Assembly: GCA_001247695.2 (NCBI GenBank) | Contig: LGRX02035431.1 | Location: forward strand, 1-64,000 | Reading direction: 5' to 3' | Origin: Cymbomonas tetramitiformis | Lineage: Eukaryota > Chlorophyta > Pyramimonadophyceae > Pyramimonadales > Pyramimonadaceae | DNA: 64,000 bases | Shown here: positions 25,201-35,858 of the stretch, in pieces | Position numbering within the stretch: position 1 is the first letter of the stretch | Layout: every line of letters starts with the position of its first letter | The notes under the pieces: generated by a model | The model's database searches: none | The model's input: the letters and a program-made list of their open reading frames with translations, nothing else | Told to the model about the DNA's origin: nothing | Position numbers and translations under genes: made by a program

Positions 25201-27954
25201 TGCAGCTGTGGGCGGCGAGGATGGCTTGTGCCGCGTGGGACGGCGGGGGATGGCTTGTGCCGCGTGGACGGCGGGGATGGCTTGTGCCGCGTGGACGGCG
25301 GGGATGGCTTGTGCCGCGTGTATGGCGCCGGGGAGGAACGGTGTTTGGGCACAGCGGCAGTGCACAGACATTGCTGTGTGGGCGGGAGAGTTCTGAACAC
25401 AACAGTAGAATCTAACTTTAATGGGTTGAACTGACGGCAAGGAATGCTTCTCAGGAAAATGGACCATCTTCTGGCCTTCAGATGAAACATTGTGCTCCAC
25501 ATCTCTTGCAAGCCATGCCACACTCAAAAGTCTATCTGTGGACCTGAGGCTCTAGCTCCTTGGCGTGAGCCTACTACCGCCTAGGGCTCCAGGGTTTCGG
25601 CCTGGGCCTGCAGCATGTTCGCTCAGCGCTCCGCCAGCTTCAGCTGCGTCGACTTGCCCCTCGGAGGCCTTGCACCCACACGAGCTGCGTCATGCGCGGC
25701 CACGTCATTCCCCAGGCCTGACGGCTTGTTGACGCATGCCGCGTCAGGGCATAAGCCACCTGGTGCAGCTCATATGGCTATGACCGCCTGCGCCTGCGGG
25801 GTCAGCAGGGTCCTGACGGCTTGTTGACGCATGCCGCGTCAGGGCATAAGCCACCTGGTGCAGCTCATATGGCTATGACCGCCTGCGCCTGCGGGGTCAG
25901 CAGGGTCCTGACGGCTTGTTGACGCCTGCCACATTAGGGCATAAGCCACCTGATGCAGCTCATATGGCTATGACCGCCTGCGCCTGCGGGGTCAGCAGGG
26001 TCCTGACGGCTTGTTGACGCATGCCGCGTCAGGGCATAAGCCACCTGGTGCAGCTCATATGGCTATGACCGCCTGCGCCTGCGGGGTCAGCAGGGTCCTG
26101 ACGGCTTGTTGACGCCTGCCACATTAGGGCATAAGCCACCTGATGCAGCTCATATGGCTATGACCGCCTGCGCCTGCGGGGTCAGCAGGGTCCTGACGGC
26201 TTGTCGGCGTGGGAGGGGGGGCCACAGATCATGATGGAGCACAAGGTCAATTTTGGCTACCTAGAGCAGGTGGGCATGACGGAGCTACAGGATGGCATCC
26301 GTAGGGCCTTCAACATAGAAGAGACCACCACCGAAGGTGAGATACCCGTGTGAGGCCCCTGCGACGTGCTGCTGCAAGAGCAGGAGGATGCTTGCCTGTG
26401 ATGACATTTCGGTGGGTGGCAGTTCTCCCGCCCTTTCCCATCCCTGCTGTCGGCCTCCTACCTTGTCGCGAACTGCCACAATGTGTGCATCGCTTTGACG
26501 GCGGCGGCAGTCACCTTTCTGTATTATCATTGGCCATTTGCTGTGGCGTGGATTGCCTTGGCCCGCTCATCCCGTGGATCCCTCCAGGTGGCGCGCTGGT
26601 GGATGAAGGAAACCGTTTGTCGATCCGACGTTTTCTGTTCCGTACAGCATTAGAAGTCGGAGACGTGTTGGACCCTCTGTGCCCCTCCGTGCTCCAAATC
26701 GATCGAAGTAGCACCACGTGGCGTGCAGAAATCTTGGAGCCCCCTCGTTGCTGCCAATGCCCCAACACAATCCGGCCTCTGTCTGACCGGGAACCGAACC
26801 CGTATCTCCCCCATAGCCACGCATCTCGCATGCGCCTTCCTCCCTCCGTGCATACCACTTGCCACCCCGTGATCTCTCTCCGGGTTCCACGATTTCCCCT
26901 TGCCACTCGTCATGCTATTTGCATGACGGTACTTGCGGTGCTTACGAGCACTGAATGAATGCAGTCGGTGGGAGCCTGAGCCGGTGTGGGAGAGCTCGGC
27001 GACTTGTCCTGAGAATGGGCTGCTCGGCTGCGTGGCTTGTGGTGGCAGGGGTGAACACCACGCGCCGGAAGGCGGCCTCCGACCGGCACAAGATTGCACG
27101 CGTGAAGAAGCCGTCCGACCTCATTCATTCGTACGATCCTGTCCGAGCAGTGTGCCACACGTGCGCGAAAGGTGAGCCATGGCCTCCGAGTTCAATGCAG
27201 TGTGCCACACGTGCGCGAAAGGTGAGCCATGGCCTCCGAGTTCAATGCAGCATGCGGGGTGCCACACGTGGCGCGAAAGGGTGAGCCATGGCCGAGTTCA
27301 CTGCAGATGCGGCCACACGTATGCCAGCAGACAAGGGCCTCCGAGTTCAATGCATGCAGTGTGCCACACGTGCGAGCGGTGAGCCATGGCCTCCGCAGTT
27401 CAATGCAGTGGGTGCCACATCGTGGCGCGAAAGGTGAGCCATGGCCTCCGAGTTCACTTCTGTGCAGTGTGCCACACGTGGCGCGAAAGGTGAGCCATGG
27501 CCTCCGGGAAATTCAATGCAATGTGCCACACGTATGCCGAAGGTGAGCCCATGGCCTCCGGAAGTTCAATGCAGCATGCAGTGGTGCCACACGTGCGCGA
27601 AAGGTGAGCCATGGCCTCCGAATCTAATGCGGTGCCACATCGTGCGCGAAAGGTGAGCCATGGCCTGAGTTCAATGCAGTACGCGGGGTGCTACACGTGC
27701 GCCGAAAGGTGAGCCATGGCCTCCGAGTTCAATGCAGCATGCGGGGTGCCACACGTACGCGAAAGGTGAGCCATGGCCTCCGAGTTCAATGCAGCATGCG
27801 GGGTGCCAACCCTGCAGATGCCATTCTCGCGGCCTTCTTCGGAGCGGAGGGGCGAACAGGCAACCCCTCGCGGGCGGCATTGCGATTGGACGACTTGTGT
27901 AGTCCAGAGAGGGCATTCACCGACTGGGATGTGATTACGCCCCTGGAGGCCTGA
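16212..27954 (+). CDS. von Willebrand factor A / coiled-coil protein, 14 exons to the stop (5' end incomplete)
   Basis: Exons read by hand: 16212-16338, 16773-17044, 17417-17717, 18071-18465, 19128-19259, 19728-20774, 21387-21701, 22441-22902, 23080-23606, 23765-23797, 24493-24814, 26228-26336, 27049-27171, 27818-27954. All join in phase to a TGA, giving about 1433 codons. Order of parts: two cysteine-rich segments (IRCGGKC; CANCTLCSVCANPC; CNKCMQ); a vWA domain split between exons 4 and 6, with MIDAS-like FVVDISNTM and later IYIISDGEVVD; a Ser/Pro-rich linker; then long Glu/Lys/Arg-rich coiled coils (exons 7-11). The tail has IHSYDPVRAVCHTC and ends FTDWDVITPLEA. vWA domains usually mediate metal-dependent protein binding, and coiled coils suggest a structural or cytoskeletal scaffold, but no function can be named. 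It could be two genes. Exon 19128-19259 uses a GC donor. The short exon 10 donor is the least certain, because alternatives lie inside a tandem duplication. Confidence 0.75.
17860..18080. repeat. ~111-bp tandem duplication in a vWA-gene intron
   Basis: Two nearly identical copies of a unit starting TCCGTTGATTCATGAGGGCT and ending GGGGAGCACCTCGG. The second copy runs straight into the exon at 18071, so the acceptor region of that exon (GGAG before CACCTCGG) is itself duplicated upstream. Confidence 0.85.
18515..18990. repeat. ~22-bp minisatellite, about 20 copies, in a vWA-gene intron
   Basis: About twenty copies of CATGCTCTCATCGCAGCCCC with TA/CTA spacer variants, right after the exon ending at 18465 and before the exon at 19128. 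It opens spurious Ser/Pro/His/Leu-rich frames. Confidence 0.9.
20825..20952. repeat. ~46-bp minisatellite, 3 copies
   Basis: Three copies of CTCAATCCGACGGGCCAA followed by ACAGCCACTGGCGCTTGC, in the intron after exon 19728-20774. Confidence 0.88.
21800..22275. repeat. Degenerate C-rich minisatellite in a vWA-gene intron
   Basis: About ten degenerate copies of CCCCTTGTCCCCGCCCCCTC with CTCACCGAGGCCG and TTTTGTCACCAACTGCT, occupying the intron between exons 21387-21701 and 22441-22902. The plus strand is strongly pyrimidine-rich. Confidence 0.8.
23765..24172 (+). repeat. ~78-bp tandem array that copies a vWA-gene exon, 5 copies
   Basis: Five copies of a unit containing GAGCTGCGGCGCTTGAAGGA followed by TGCGGCGTGGCAGCGGGAGA and donor-like ATGAGTGAGT. 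The first copy is the exon 23765-23797 (QRELRRLKDA) with its downstream donor, and the four following copies repeat exon plus donor. Copies alternate between GAGTGAGT and GAGCGAGT. Confidence 0.85.
25080..25335. repeat. ~27-bp minisatellite, about 9 copies
   Basis: Copies of GCCGCGTGGACGGCGGGGAT followed by GGCTTGT in the intron between vWA-gene exons 24493-24814 and 26228-26336. It produces fake Ala/Trp/Gly-rich frames in all phases. Confidence 0.9.
25700..26212. repeat. ~107-bp tandem repeat, about 5 copies
   Basis: Each unit holds CCTGACGGCTTGTTGACGC, AGGGCATAAGCCACCTG and GCTCATATGGCTATGACCGC. Two sub-variants (CATGCCGCGTCAGG and CTGCCACATTAGG) alternate, suggesting amplification of a two-unit block. 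The array lies in an intron just upstream of the exon at 26228. Confidence 0.9.
27140..27815 (+). repeat. ~55-bp minisatellite built from an exon end and its donor, about 12 copies
   Basis: The exon 27049-27171 ends GTGTGCCACACGTGCGCGAAAG before the donor GTGAGCC. From there to the next acceptor at 27817, about twelve degenerate copies of this exon end, the donor and ATGGCCTCCGAGTTCAATGC are stacked. Many copies keep CACACGTG and GGTGAGCC, so the intron offers a ladder of possible donors. Confidence 0.88.
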
Positions 27955-28000
27955 CTTGCCAGCGGCAGGCGGGCGGCCGGGCAGGCCTGCGCAGCACCTC

Positions 28001-28306
28001 TTAGACTCGCATCGGCGTTCTCCCGCGAGAGAGAGGTTGCTCTCGGCTTATGCCTGTGCGCTGTTGCTGGACCTTTTTCAAAGCCGCCTCGGTCTCATCC
28101 GCCCGCTGGTTGGCCTTTGCCAGCACCACTTGCGCGTCCTTCGCCCGGTCCTCCAATTCCGCGCACTGCTCGTCGGCCGTCACTCGCGCCCCCTTGAACC
28201 GCTCCCGCTCGAATCTCAATGCCTCCCTCGCGCGATCCTTCAATTCCGCGCACCGCCCTTCGGCCGCCGCATGCACCACTGTAAGTCCTGGGTTTCGTTG
28301 CATCAA
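28001..28306 (-). CDS. Possible coiled-coil exon, unrecognised
   Basis: Open frame on the minus strand, about 100 codons, with two related blocks (CAELKDRAREA and CAELEDRAKDA) and a Lys/Glu/Arg/Ala-rich heptad-like pattern, which is typical of a coiled coil. It begins just 3' of the vWA gene stop, in the opposite direction. I cannot see partner exons or a clear start, and GC-rich DNA makes such frames by chance, so this may be a gene fragment or a shadow. Confidence 0.3.
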   Translation of the reverse strand: MMQRNPGLTVVHAAAEGRCAELKDRAREALRFERERFKGARVTADEQCAELEDRAKDAQVVLAKANQRADETEAALKKVQQQRTGISREQPLSRGRTPMRV

Positions 28307-28309
28307 TCA

Positions 28310-30530
28310 CTGTGGAGCCCGGAGGGGGAGGGGAGGAAGGGTGGCAGTGTCCGATTACTCCGCTTGAGATTGTAGCGCGGACCATCGTTCAATGCTCTCT
28401 GCGGTGTGAGAATGGATGGGTTGTGGTGGTGGGGCAGGCACGGAGTGGCACCGCTGCAAGATTGAGTCTTTTTGGGGGGGTTCCTCCACCGTTTCCCGGC
28501 GTCGGCATCAATCGCCCAAGAAGCCACGCAGCTTAACAAAGAAGCAACTGGTGTCTACTTTGCGCCGTCTGGCCGCTCCGAAAGTGCAGAGCTCTCAAGA
28601 GATGAAGGACGGCCAACTGCCAACAGCTGCTCGGCGTGTGATGCAACCTGCCATGCAACCTGCCATGCCTGCCCGCTCAGTGCAGTATGCCGAGCCAAGC
28701 ACCGACATTTTTGAGCTGGATTGCTACCCAGTGTCTTCAAGAATTGAGAACGCGCAGCAAGACATTGTGCAGCATAGCTTTTGACCAAGCACGTCAACTT
28801 ATGCACGCATCCACTCGCACCCACATCCAAACGCACACACTTGCTTAAACTAAAATTTCCCATTCATAGTTGGCTTTTCTATGACAAATGCGATTCAGGT
28901 GCCTGGGGTTAGTTTCGTGTGGATTATGGGGGGCTTGCTCATCAAATAGTCACTAAACGACAATCAGATCAATGGGGGGCGAGATCTATGCTAAATCTGC
29001 AAATTTAAACGGGCAAGTCAGAACAGCCCAAAACTCTTCTCCTGGCATGTTACCCGTGTCTCGTCCTGCTTGCCAGCACTCTGTGTGTTGGAGAAGGGCT
29101 GCTTCGACAGCCCACCTGCCTTGCTCCTCGACCGAAATCCGAGCATTCCCTGCGGCCTCGGAAGTGTTGTTCAACCACGCTGCAGATTTTCCACGTTAAC
29201 CGCCCGATGGCGTCGCGGCATACGTACGCGAATGTAGTGGCGAACTGACGATGTCATCATTATCGTTTGGCGGTCGCCAGATCGAAATTTCGTTGGTGTC
29301 GCCCGTTGGGATTCGAGCTTTGATTAGTCAAGTAAGTAAGTAATTTGCCCGGGTTCGTCCTTATAAAGAGCAGGGGTATTCCTATAAGAGAAATTTACGC
29401 AAAAGATGGCAGCTAATTCTTTCGCTAGGCCGACGTGGACTGTAAAATGACCATGTGTTGCAAAAGTCCATTTTTACTAGCAAAGTCTGCGAGTGCCAAT
29501 TTTGGTTAGGTTTGAATCGAATATTCAACAGGTACAGTCAGCTGAGCGAAATAATGAGTCGCTGCTGCCCAATTGAATTTTCATTTCGGCCGAATTAGGC
29601 CTCGCACGAGCGAATTGAAGGCAATTCTTTCGAGTGAAGTGGGCATTTCGGAAGCCGATTCGACGCGGACTGACGCGTGTCCCAGGAAAATCCTGCATCT
29701 TCGGACTAGCGAAAGAATTTACTGCCGAAGTTTGCGTGAAACTAACTTTACTAGGGTAGAAATGCGAATCATCAATACGAGTGACAGACGTGCCAGTGGG
29801 ATGAGTGACAGAAGTGATGACAGGCATGATTATGACCTGATGAGCGTGGCATGATCGACTGCCATCAGAACCCAGATCATCAGTATGATATTGTGTGACA
29901 TCTGTTCCAACAGTATATTAGACCTAACAGAAATGGTGGGAAACCAGCCATACCTCGCGAAGAGTCAAACAGAATAACCGGAGGGAAATCAGGATAACCT
30001 CAGTTACTGCCACATCAGCAGATATGTACGTATTCAGTGATGTGACCAGTGAGTCGGCAATCAGATATATGAAATGAATACTGTTGACGTGACAGATCCC
30101 AACTGATCGGCAGTTGCAGTCCGATGATTGATTATAAATGAAGGAACTGAAAGTGAAGTGACTGTCATGTGTAGGTCAAATCCGAGGGAATCTGAGGGAG
30201 TTCGAATCGACATAGTTACTTTATAGAGAGCTGAGCAAGCTCTGTCAATCAGTTTTGAATTACAGTTACAGTCTCTATTTGGCTGTTAATAACTTTAAGA
30301 CAAACTAGTTCTCGGGCGTTGGGGGGATAAACCCCCATTTCTCTCCGCGCCCCTTTCATGTTTCACTCATGGCACGGGATCGGGGCGTACACATGGCACC
30401 CCAACACTTAGGCCTACTTGCCAATCTTCCAATACGGGTTGGACATTCGCTTTGGTTTTGCCAATTTCAATTAGGATCGTGTCCTAGCGGCGGAAATAAA
30501 GGGGGAGCGGGGGGCTGCCGACCCCCGCCA
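28310..30530. other. Gene-poor transition region
   Basis: No gene recognised. GC content falls from left to right. It holds one copy of a dispersed repeat (29205-29355) and TGACA/TGTCA-rich sequence around 29780-29830. A G-rich hairpin-like stretch around 30310-30335 reads GGGGGGATAAACCCCC. Confidence 0.4.
29205..29355 (+). repeat. Dispersed repeat, copy 1, ending in an (AAGT)n tract
   Basis: Shares order and most bases with 34165-34330: CGTCGCGG, TACGCGA, GTCATC, TCTGGCGATCG/TTTGGCGGTCG, the exact block CCCGTTGGGATTCG, GCTTTG, then a short AAGTAAGTAAG tract followed by TAATTTG. A tail of simple repeats at the end of a shared sequence fits the 3' end of a SINE or LINE. Confidence 0.65.
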
Positions 30531-30534
30531 CGTT

Positions 30535-31340
30535 CCATATTTAACACATTATACTGTTCTTCCATATTTAACACATTTCAGCGATCTTCCACATTTAACA
30601 CATGATATTGACGTTCCATATTTAACACATCACATTGATCTTCCATATTTAACACATCACGCTGATCTTCTCTTTTTAACACAACACAATGATCTTCTAT
30701 ATTTAACATATCACACTGATCTACCATATTTAATACATTACACTGTTCTTCCATATTTAACACATGTCATTGATCTTCCATATTTATCACATTACAGAGA
30801 TCTTCCATATTTATCACATGACATTGACGTTCCATTTTTTAATACATCGCATTGATCTTCCATATTCAACACATTACATCGATATTCCATATTTGACACA
30901 TCGCATTGATATTCCATATGTAACACATCACATTGATCTTCCATATTTAACACATTACACTAATCTTCCATATTTGACACATCACATTGATCTTCCAAAT
31001 TTAACACATCACGCTGATCTTCCATATTTAACACATCACATTGATCTTCCATATTCAACACGCATTATATTGATGTTCCATCTTTGACACATTACATTGA
31101 TCTTCCATATTTAGCACATTACATTGATCTTCCATATTTAACACATTACACTGATCTTCCATATTTAACACATCACATTGATCTTCCATATTTAACACAT
31201 CATGCTGATCTCCTATATTCAAAACATCACATTGATCTTCAATATTTAGCATCTCACACTGATCTTCCATATTTAGCACATTACATTTCTTATTTAACAC
31301 ATCACATTGATATTCCATATTCAACATATTACATTGATGA
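30535..31340. repeat. ~27-bp AT-rich minisatellite, about 29 copies
   Basis: Array of CATATTTAACACATCACA followed by TTGATCTTC with frequent variants (TTACACTGATCTTC, GACATTGACGTTC). Copies vary in sequence but hold the period, so frames are open on both strands. Direct repeats are contiguous, with no unique spacers, so this is not a CRISPR array. Confidence 0.93.
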
Positions 31341-31344
31341 AAAT

Positions 31345-32700
31345 GAAACCTGAAATCTGATTTCCATGATTTTAACCACCTTTTTCAGTTTTCAACTTTT
31401 TACAAACCTCGTCAGGCCGATCAGGGTCCTCTCTATTCCCTTGAAAGGTGAGAAGAAGTAGTACCCAGCAAATCGAAAATCGAAAATGCAAAATCGAAAA
31501 TCGAAAATTCGATGCGATCGACGCGACGCGACGCGAGACGCGATCAAATCGAGATGCGATTGGGGGGTGGGGGCTCCACCCCCAAACCCCCCGTGATTCG
31601 GGGGTCGTGCAGCGCGGCGCGGGGGGGGAGGGGGGCCGGAGCCCCTTCTCCGGGAAAAATCCTCCCTTCAATCAAATTCCGAAATCGGGACCCTCTGGAG
31701 CCCTCCGTACCCCCCTCCATGTCGAATCAAACCGTGATTCGGGGGTCGCGCAGGGGGTACCCCCGTTACCAACTTACCAACTTACTATCCGTACTATCTT
31801 TAAAGGAGAACAAACAGTTTATAAGATCAGACCTTCTTCGTGAAACATTGTATCGCATTGGACATCCTGTGCAGGATTAGTGTAACTTGCTAGGCACGGT
31901 GGGGTGCGCCCGAACAACTGCTCTCAGCGTTTCGTGGTTTCGTGCTCTACACGGGCCTGTGCGACTGGTACTAAGTTCCACAAATCTCACTTTCACACTC
32001 GCCCTTCTAGCACGAATCACTTCCGTTAACTTGCGTTCGTTTGTCACTGTTTGATCATGAACAACGAATTTAATGCGTCTACTCTGCCCGTGACCGGCGA
32101 GGCAACTTCTGGCCAATCCGCGTCTTTTCCGCAGCAATTTTACAACAATTTGCACTGTCCGTATGGAGTTCCTCCGGGACAGCACCCTGGGTTTCATCAG
32201 CATCATGTGGATGATTCACGAGTGAGATATAGGCTTTACCTGATACAGTACTTGAATAGAAGCCGTCCATATTTCATCAGTGTCACTATTTAACTATTAC
32301 TCAAGTCTATGCATACCTACTAAATTGGATACACTCTCCACTCTTATATAACTCACCTCCAGAGGTGCCTTGCCGTTTGCTCCTCATCCTCGCTATCTCA
32401 TGGGTTCTGAACGGATTATTAAAAGCCACTTTGTCGAAGTCTAAAAAAGTGGTGCACATACTGTTTATGTTCCTGTCATCCGGTGACTACCTCGCGAGGA
32501 ATGCACACATCAATCCTCACTCCTCACTCCTCAGCCATCGGATCCTACAGGGATCTCCTTGCCCGGCGGGAGTCGTGGGGACTATGCACCTCACACCCCG
32601 AAAAGGGTGTCTATTTTTCTTTTCTTTTCATTCCTTTTGCGCGTGCCCTCGCGCGCGCGTCGCAATCTGTGTCACTCCAACGACGAGCGAGGCATGCATG
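31345..32700. other. Low-complexity region without a recognised gene
   Basis: Contains an AATCGAAA-rich microsatellite and CGACGCGACGCGA repeats (31470-31560). Two copies of CGTGATTCGGGGGTCG (near 31602 and 31733) lie among G-runs able to fold back (GGGGGCTCCACCCCC). No frame here shows a family I know. Confidence 0.4.
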
Positions 32701-32707
32701 TATGATT

Positions 32708-33577
32708 TTAAGCTGAATGATTCAAACTGTTTCTTTTGAAAACACCCCAAGAGTAATACTCCACGATGTAACATAACACCAGTGGCAGCCATACCGCCGA
32801 GAAAATCTGTAACAGCTGCAGTTGCAAAGATTCGTGACATGATCCTGTGGTTTCTAAAGCGTTCGACGCGTATCTCAGTGTAACTCTGAGGAGGACGCTA
32901 GGCCACGTCACGGGCATGCCGACAAACAAAAGCAAATGGCCGGCGATCGAGGCTGGGACAAGAACATTAGCTATGGAGAGGTCACCACACCTATAGCTCG
33001 TGGTGGTCGTAAGTACATGAGGATTAAGAATCAAAGTCGTCCAAGATGTCCAGTGCCGTGAGTAGTAACTGATGGTGGCCCTGAAGATTCCCCAGTGTAT
33101 CCAGAAAGTGGCATATTGCAACCAGGTCGGCAAGTGCTTCACTTTATGAAAGGATAGAACTTTCATTACTTGCACGCAAAAATACAGAAAGGGCCAACAA
33201 AACTTTTCCGGAATCCGACTGTTATGTGCTACGATGAAACGTATCCAGACAAGAATTTGAACCGTCAAGTCGAGGATGGAGAACATGAAGTGCAGCCTGT
33301 TTGTGCTGATTATCCTCCAAGCCCTGTACTTAGGGGTATCGCAATGCGGGACCGACAAACCAATAGCCAGTGTGAGAACTGCCAAGATAACTTCGGTTTC
33401 CATACCCCGGCCTAACAAGTGAGAGGCAATAAGGTCGACCGGACTCATGCTAAGCTGTTGACTGGCTTGACGCCGGTGCAGTTCAAGTATCCAAAAACCA
33501 GCTAGATGTTCAGAAGAACGGTTTCGGAACAAGTTTCTCCGAGCTGATCTCTGGACCCATGGAACCTCTGTCGGCAC
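32708..33577 (-). CDS. Probable multi-pass membrane protein, unrecognised family
   Basis: Uninterrupted frame. The first convincing ATG is at 33448 (MSPVDLIASHLL), giving 247 aa, and upstream codons lack an ATG. Hydrophobic segments: VILAVLTLAIGLSV, MFSILDLTVQILVWIRFIV, FCWPFLYFCVQVMKVL, NVLVPASIAGHLLLF and FSAVWLPLVLCYIVEYYSW. The end, a hydrophobic helix followed by an aromatic-basic Y-Y-S-W-x-V-F-K-R stretch, resembles the C-termini of polytopic proteins common in chlorophyte genomes, from memory. The frame may be the last part of a longer protein whose N-terminus is lost or in other exons. Function unknown. It stands alone in a repeat-rich stretch, so a pseudogene is possible. Confidence 0.55.
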   Translation of the reverse strand: MPTEVPWVQRSARRNLFRNRSSEHLAGFWILELHRRQASQQLSMSPVDLIASHLLGRGMETEVILAVLTLAIGLSVPHCDTPKYRAWRIISTNRLHFMFSILDLTVQILVWIRFIVAHNSRIPEKFCWPFLYFCVQVMKVLSFHKVKHLPTWLQYATFWIHWGIFRATISYYSRHWTSWTTLILNPHVLTTTTSYRCGDLSIANVLVPASIAGHLLLFVGMPVTWPSVLLRVTLRYASNALETTGSCHESLQLQLLQIFSAVWLPLVLCYIVEYYSWGVFKRNSLNHSA

Positions 33578-33599
33578 GTCGGTCGAGAGTTATGCTTGA

Positions 33600-35380
33600 C
33601 TCAAGCTCTGCAACAACACACAAACTCGCGCGTTTAGAGGCCAAGGTTGCAGCAATTGGCCGAAGGAAGACGCTCGAGAGAATAAGGGAAGAGCAGGGGA
33701 TTGCGCATTGCACTTTGCTTAGCTCCTCTTGGCCGTTAGTACTGGGGGTTGACAGAGCACATGCCTTGCCTTGACAACACGCGTATCCACACTAGTCCTT
33801 GAAGAAGGAACAAATAAACAACGTAGGGCACTCAGTCATCTGCCACTCGTTCGCTTCTTCATATACTCGACTGAAAGCAGAAGAGAATCACGCGTTCCGG
33901 TGAGTGGAGAGAAAAGAATTTGTAACTATTAAATACAAGGGCTTACGCTTTAGGTCGAGAGACACAGGTGAAAACAATCCCTGTCGTCCGTGGGTGCAGT
34001 CGACACACGACAGACCTTCTATCGAGACACGCCACCAATCTTCTATTGATACTAGGCGGATCGATCTCAAAAAGAGATCTCCACTAGGCCATCTGACCGT
34101 AGGATCATGTGCGCGACAGTGCTTCGCTTTTTGCATCCCAACATGCCACGCCATAACGCGTGGGTGGCGTCGCGGTAAATGTACGCGACTGCAGCGGCAC
34201 TGTCATCGTTAGCGTCTGGCGATCGTGAGATCGGAAGTTCGTCTGTGTCACCCGTTGGGATTCGCGCTTTGCTGCTGCTGATTAAGTAAGTAAGTAAGTA
34301 AGTAAGTAAGGTAATTTGGCCAGGTTCCAAATCATAAGGAGCAGAGGTAGCCAACGGAAGGCATGCTACCAGACAGTGAAGCGTAATGAACGTGTACTGA
34401 GAGAATGAATTTGCAACGTTTTCATAGGAATCTCACGATTACGAAATCCTTGAGAGGGTCCTACGAGACATTCTGGCCACTCGACTGGTCGGGCCCTCAT
34501 AACGACCTCCCGTACCGCGTATTAAGACCATATTTAAAAACGCGATGGAGATAAATTCCAAGATTAAATACTTATAGCGTTAATATTGGGATTGCTTATA
34601 TGTAGCCGCCCCGGAACGTGCAGGTGCAGAAAAAGCATACCATTTTTTGTCGAAAGGGCATTCTGAAGGTTTGAGGTAGTCGAGGGCTTACCCCAGGTTG
34701 CACCGAGGAAACCTCCTCTGTACTGTGACACGTGTACTGTCATTTTGTCTGTACTGTCGTGTCTCTGTACCGCGTTCGTGACAGCATGTCAATTTCCGCG
34801 TCGCTGGTTGGAGGTCCACCGTTTTTCGTCGACGACAGTTACAGAACAGACAAAAGTGACGACGGCATAGAGGCAGAGGCGTGGATATCGCCAAAATGAA
34901 CTTCTTCAGTATCTAGTACTGTATGGGGCAGTGACACTCACTGTACAGACGACGCGACGGTACAGCCGATGGCACGACAGTACTCTAATGTTTAACTATC
35001 ATTGGTTAACTATGACTAACTTTGACTATCTGTCATATTTGATATTAAATTATGACAGGGGTGTCAGCGGGGGTCTGTAAGGGCCGCCAGGGGGTCTGAA
35101 AATCAGTTTTGGCCGTTTTAATCGGCCGTGGAGGCCCCCCTATCGTGACCCCCTAATTTTTGTGTGCATTCAGGGTTTAGGGTTTAGGTTTGGCAGAATT
35201 ATGTCAGAATTATGTCAGAATTACGTCAGAATGTGTCATAGTGGCGGCTACGCCGCCGCCGGTGCCGGTGACTGTGGAATTTGAATATGTCTTATGTGTT
35301 AAATATGGGCGTGCTATAAGAAACGGCGCGGCCTTAAATTACTATATTTATATATACATATATTTTTTTCATTTAATAAA
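33600..35380. other. Region left of the AT-rich viral insert, no gene recognised
   Basis: Holds copy 2 of the dispersed repeat (34165-34330) and CTGTACTGT/TGTCA-rich sequence (34700-35060). A palindrome-prone stretch around 35070-35150 pairs GGGCCGCCAGGGGG with CCGTGGAGGCCCCCC. A short TTTAGGG-like word (GGGTTTAGGGTTTAGG) lies at about 35172, before three AATTATGTCAG repeats. Composition drops sharply in GC near 35290. Confidence 0.4.
34165..34330 (+). repeat. Dispersed repeat, copy 2, ending in (AAGT)n
   Basis: Direct-orientation relative of 29205-29355, with the exact shared block CCCGTTGGGATTCG. It ends in six or more AAGT units, then GGTAATTTGGCCAGGTTCC, which matches TAATTTGCCCGGGTTCG in copy 1. 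A longer simple tail is usual for a younger retroposed copy. Confidence 0.65.
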
Positions 35381-35384
35381 ATTT

Positions 35385-35525
35385 AAAAAGGGAGGTGGGA
35401 GGTGGGAGGTTGCCGTTTTCAGAAAGTATTTTAGAAATTAAATAAATAATCTAATATATTTCATTTTCATTATAAAAAAGTTTTCAAACAGTAGCACCTC
35501 CCACCACCCAACCTCCCCTTTTTTT
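35385..35525 (+). repeat. G-rich inverted-repeat element, copy A
   Basis: About 140 bp. The left end is AAAAAGGGAGGTGGGAGGT and the right end CACCACCCAACCTCCCC. The AT-rich core keeps AGAAAGTATTTTAGAAAT. The arms can form a hairpin, and the G-runs could form a quadruplex. It is one of five copies in the viral insert. Confidence 0.85.
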
Positions 35526-35529
35526 AAAA

Positions 35530-35660
35530 AAATAGATTTAATGAAAATGAAAAAATAAATTCGATAAAAATGAAAAGTAAATTCAATAAAAATGAAAAAT
35601 AAATTCAAAAAATGAAAAATAAATTCAATAAAAATGAAAAATTAATATTAAAAATAATCG
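35530..35660 (+). repeat. AAATTCAATAAAAATGAAAA tandem repeat
   Basis: Five or so copies of a ~20-bp AT-rich unit between copies A and B of the G-rich inverted-repeat element. Confidence 0.8.
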
Positions 35661-35719
35661 GTGTGCGGAATGGCGTAGTCTATTAATATATCTATCATTT
35701 TTTAACAAAAAAAAAGTAG

Positions 35720-35858
35720 AAAAGGGAGGTGGGAGGTGGAGGTTGGGTAATTTCAAAAAGTATTTTAGAATTCACATAAATATATCATTACATTATATTG
35801 TCATATGAAAAACTTTTCCGAAAAGTAGCACCGCCCACCGCCCAACCTCCCTTTTTAT
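35720..35858 (+). repeat. G-rich inverted-repeat element, copy B
   Basis: Same architecture as copy A: AAAGGGAGGTGGGAGGTGGA on the left, CACCGCCCAACCTCCCTTT on the right, and AAAGTATTTTAGAATT in the core. Confidence 0.85.

Noticed and set aside
25700..26212. Protein-coding repeat domain
   Set aside because: The 107-bp period is not a multiple of three and copies carry stops; it lies between two phase-compatible exons.
30535..31340. Possible CRISPR array (about 27-bp repeats in AT-rich DNA)
   Set aside because: Repeats are contiguous without unique spacers, vary freely, and there are no cas genes; the setting is eukaryotic.
35172..35192. Interstitial telomere (TTTAGGG) array
   Set aside because: Only about two units; the same word occurs inside the foldback element and the LTR, so it is not evidence for a telomere.
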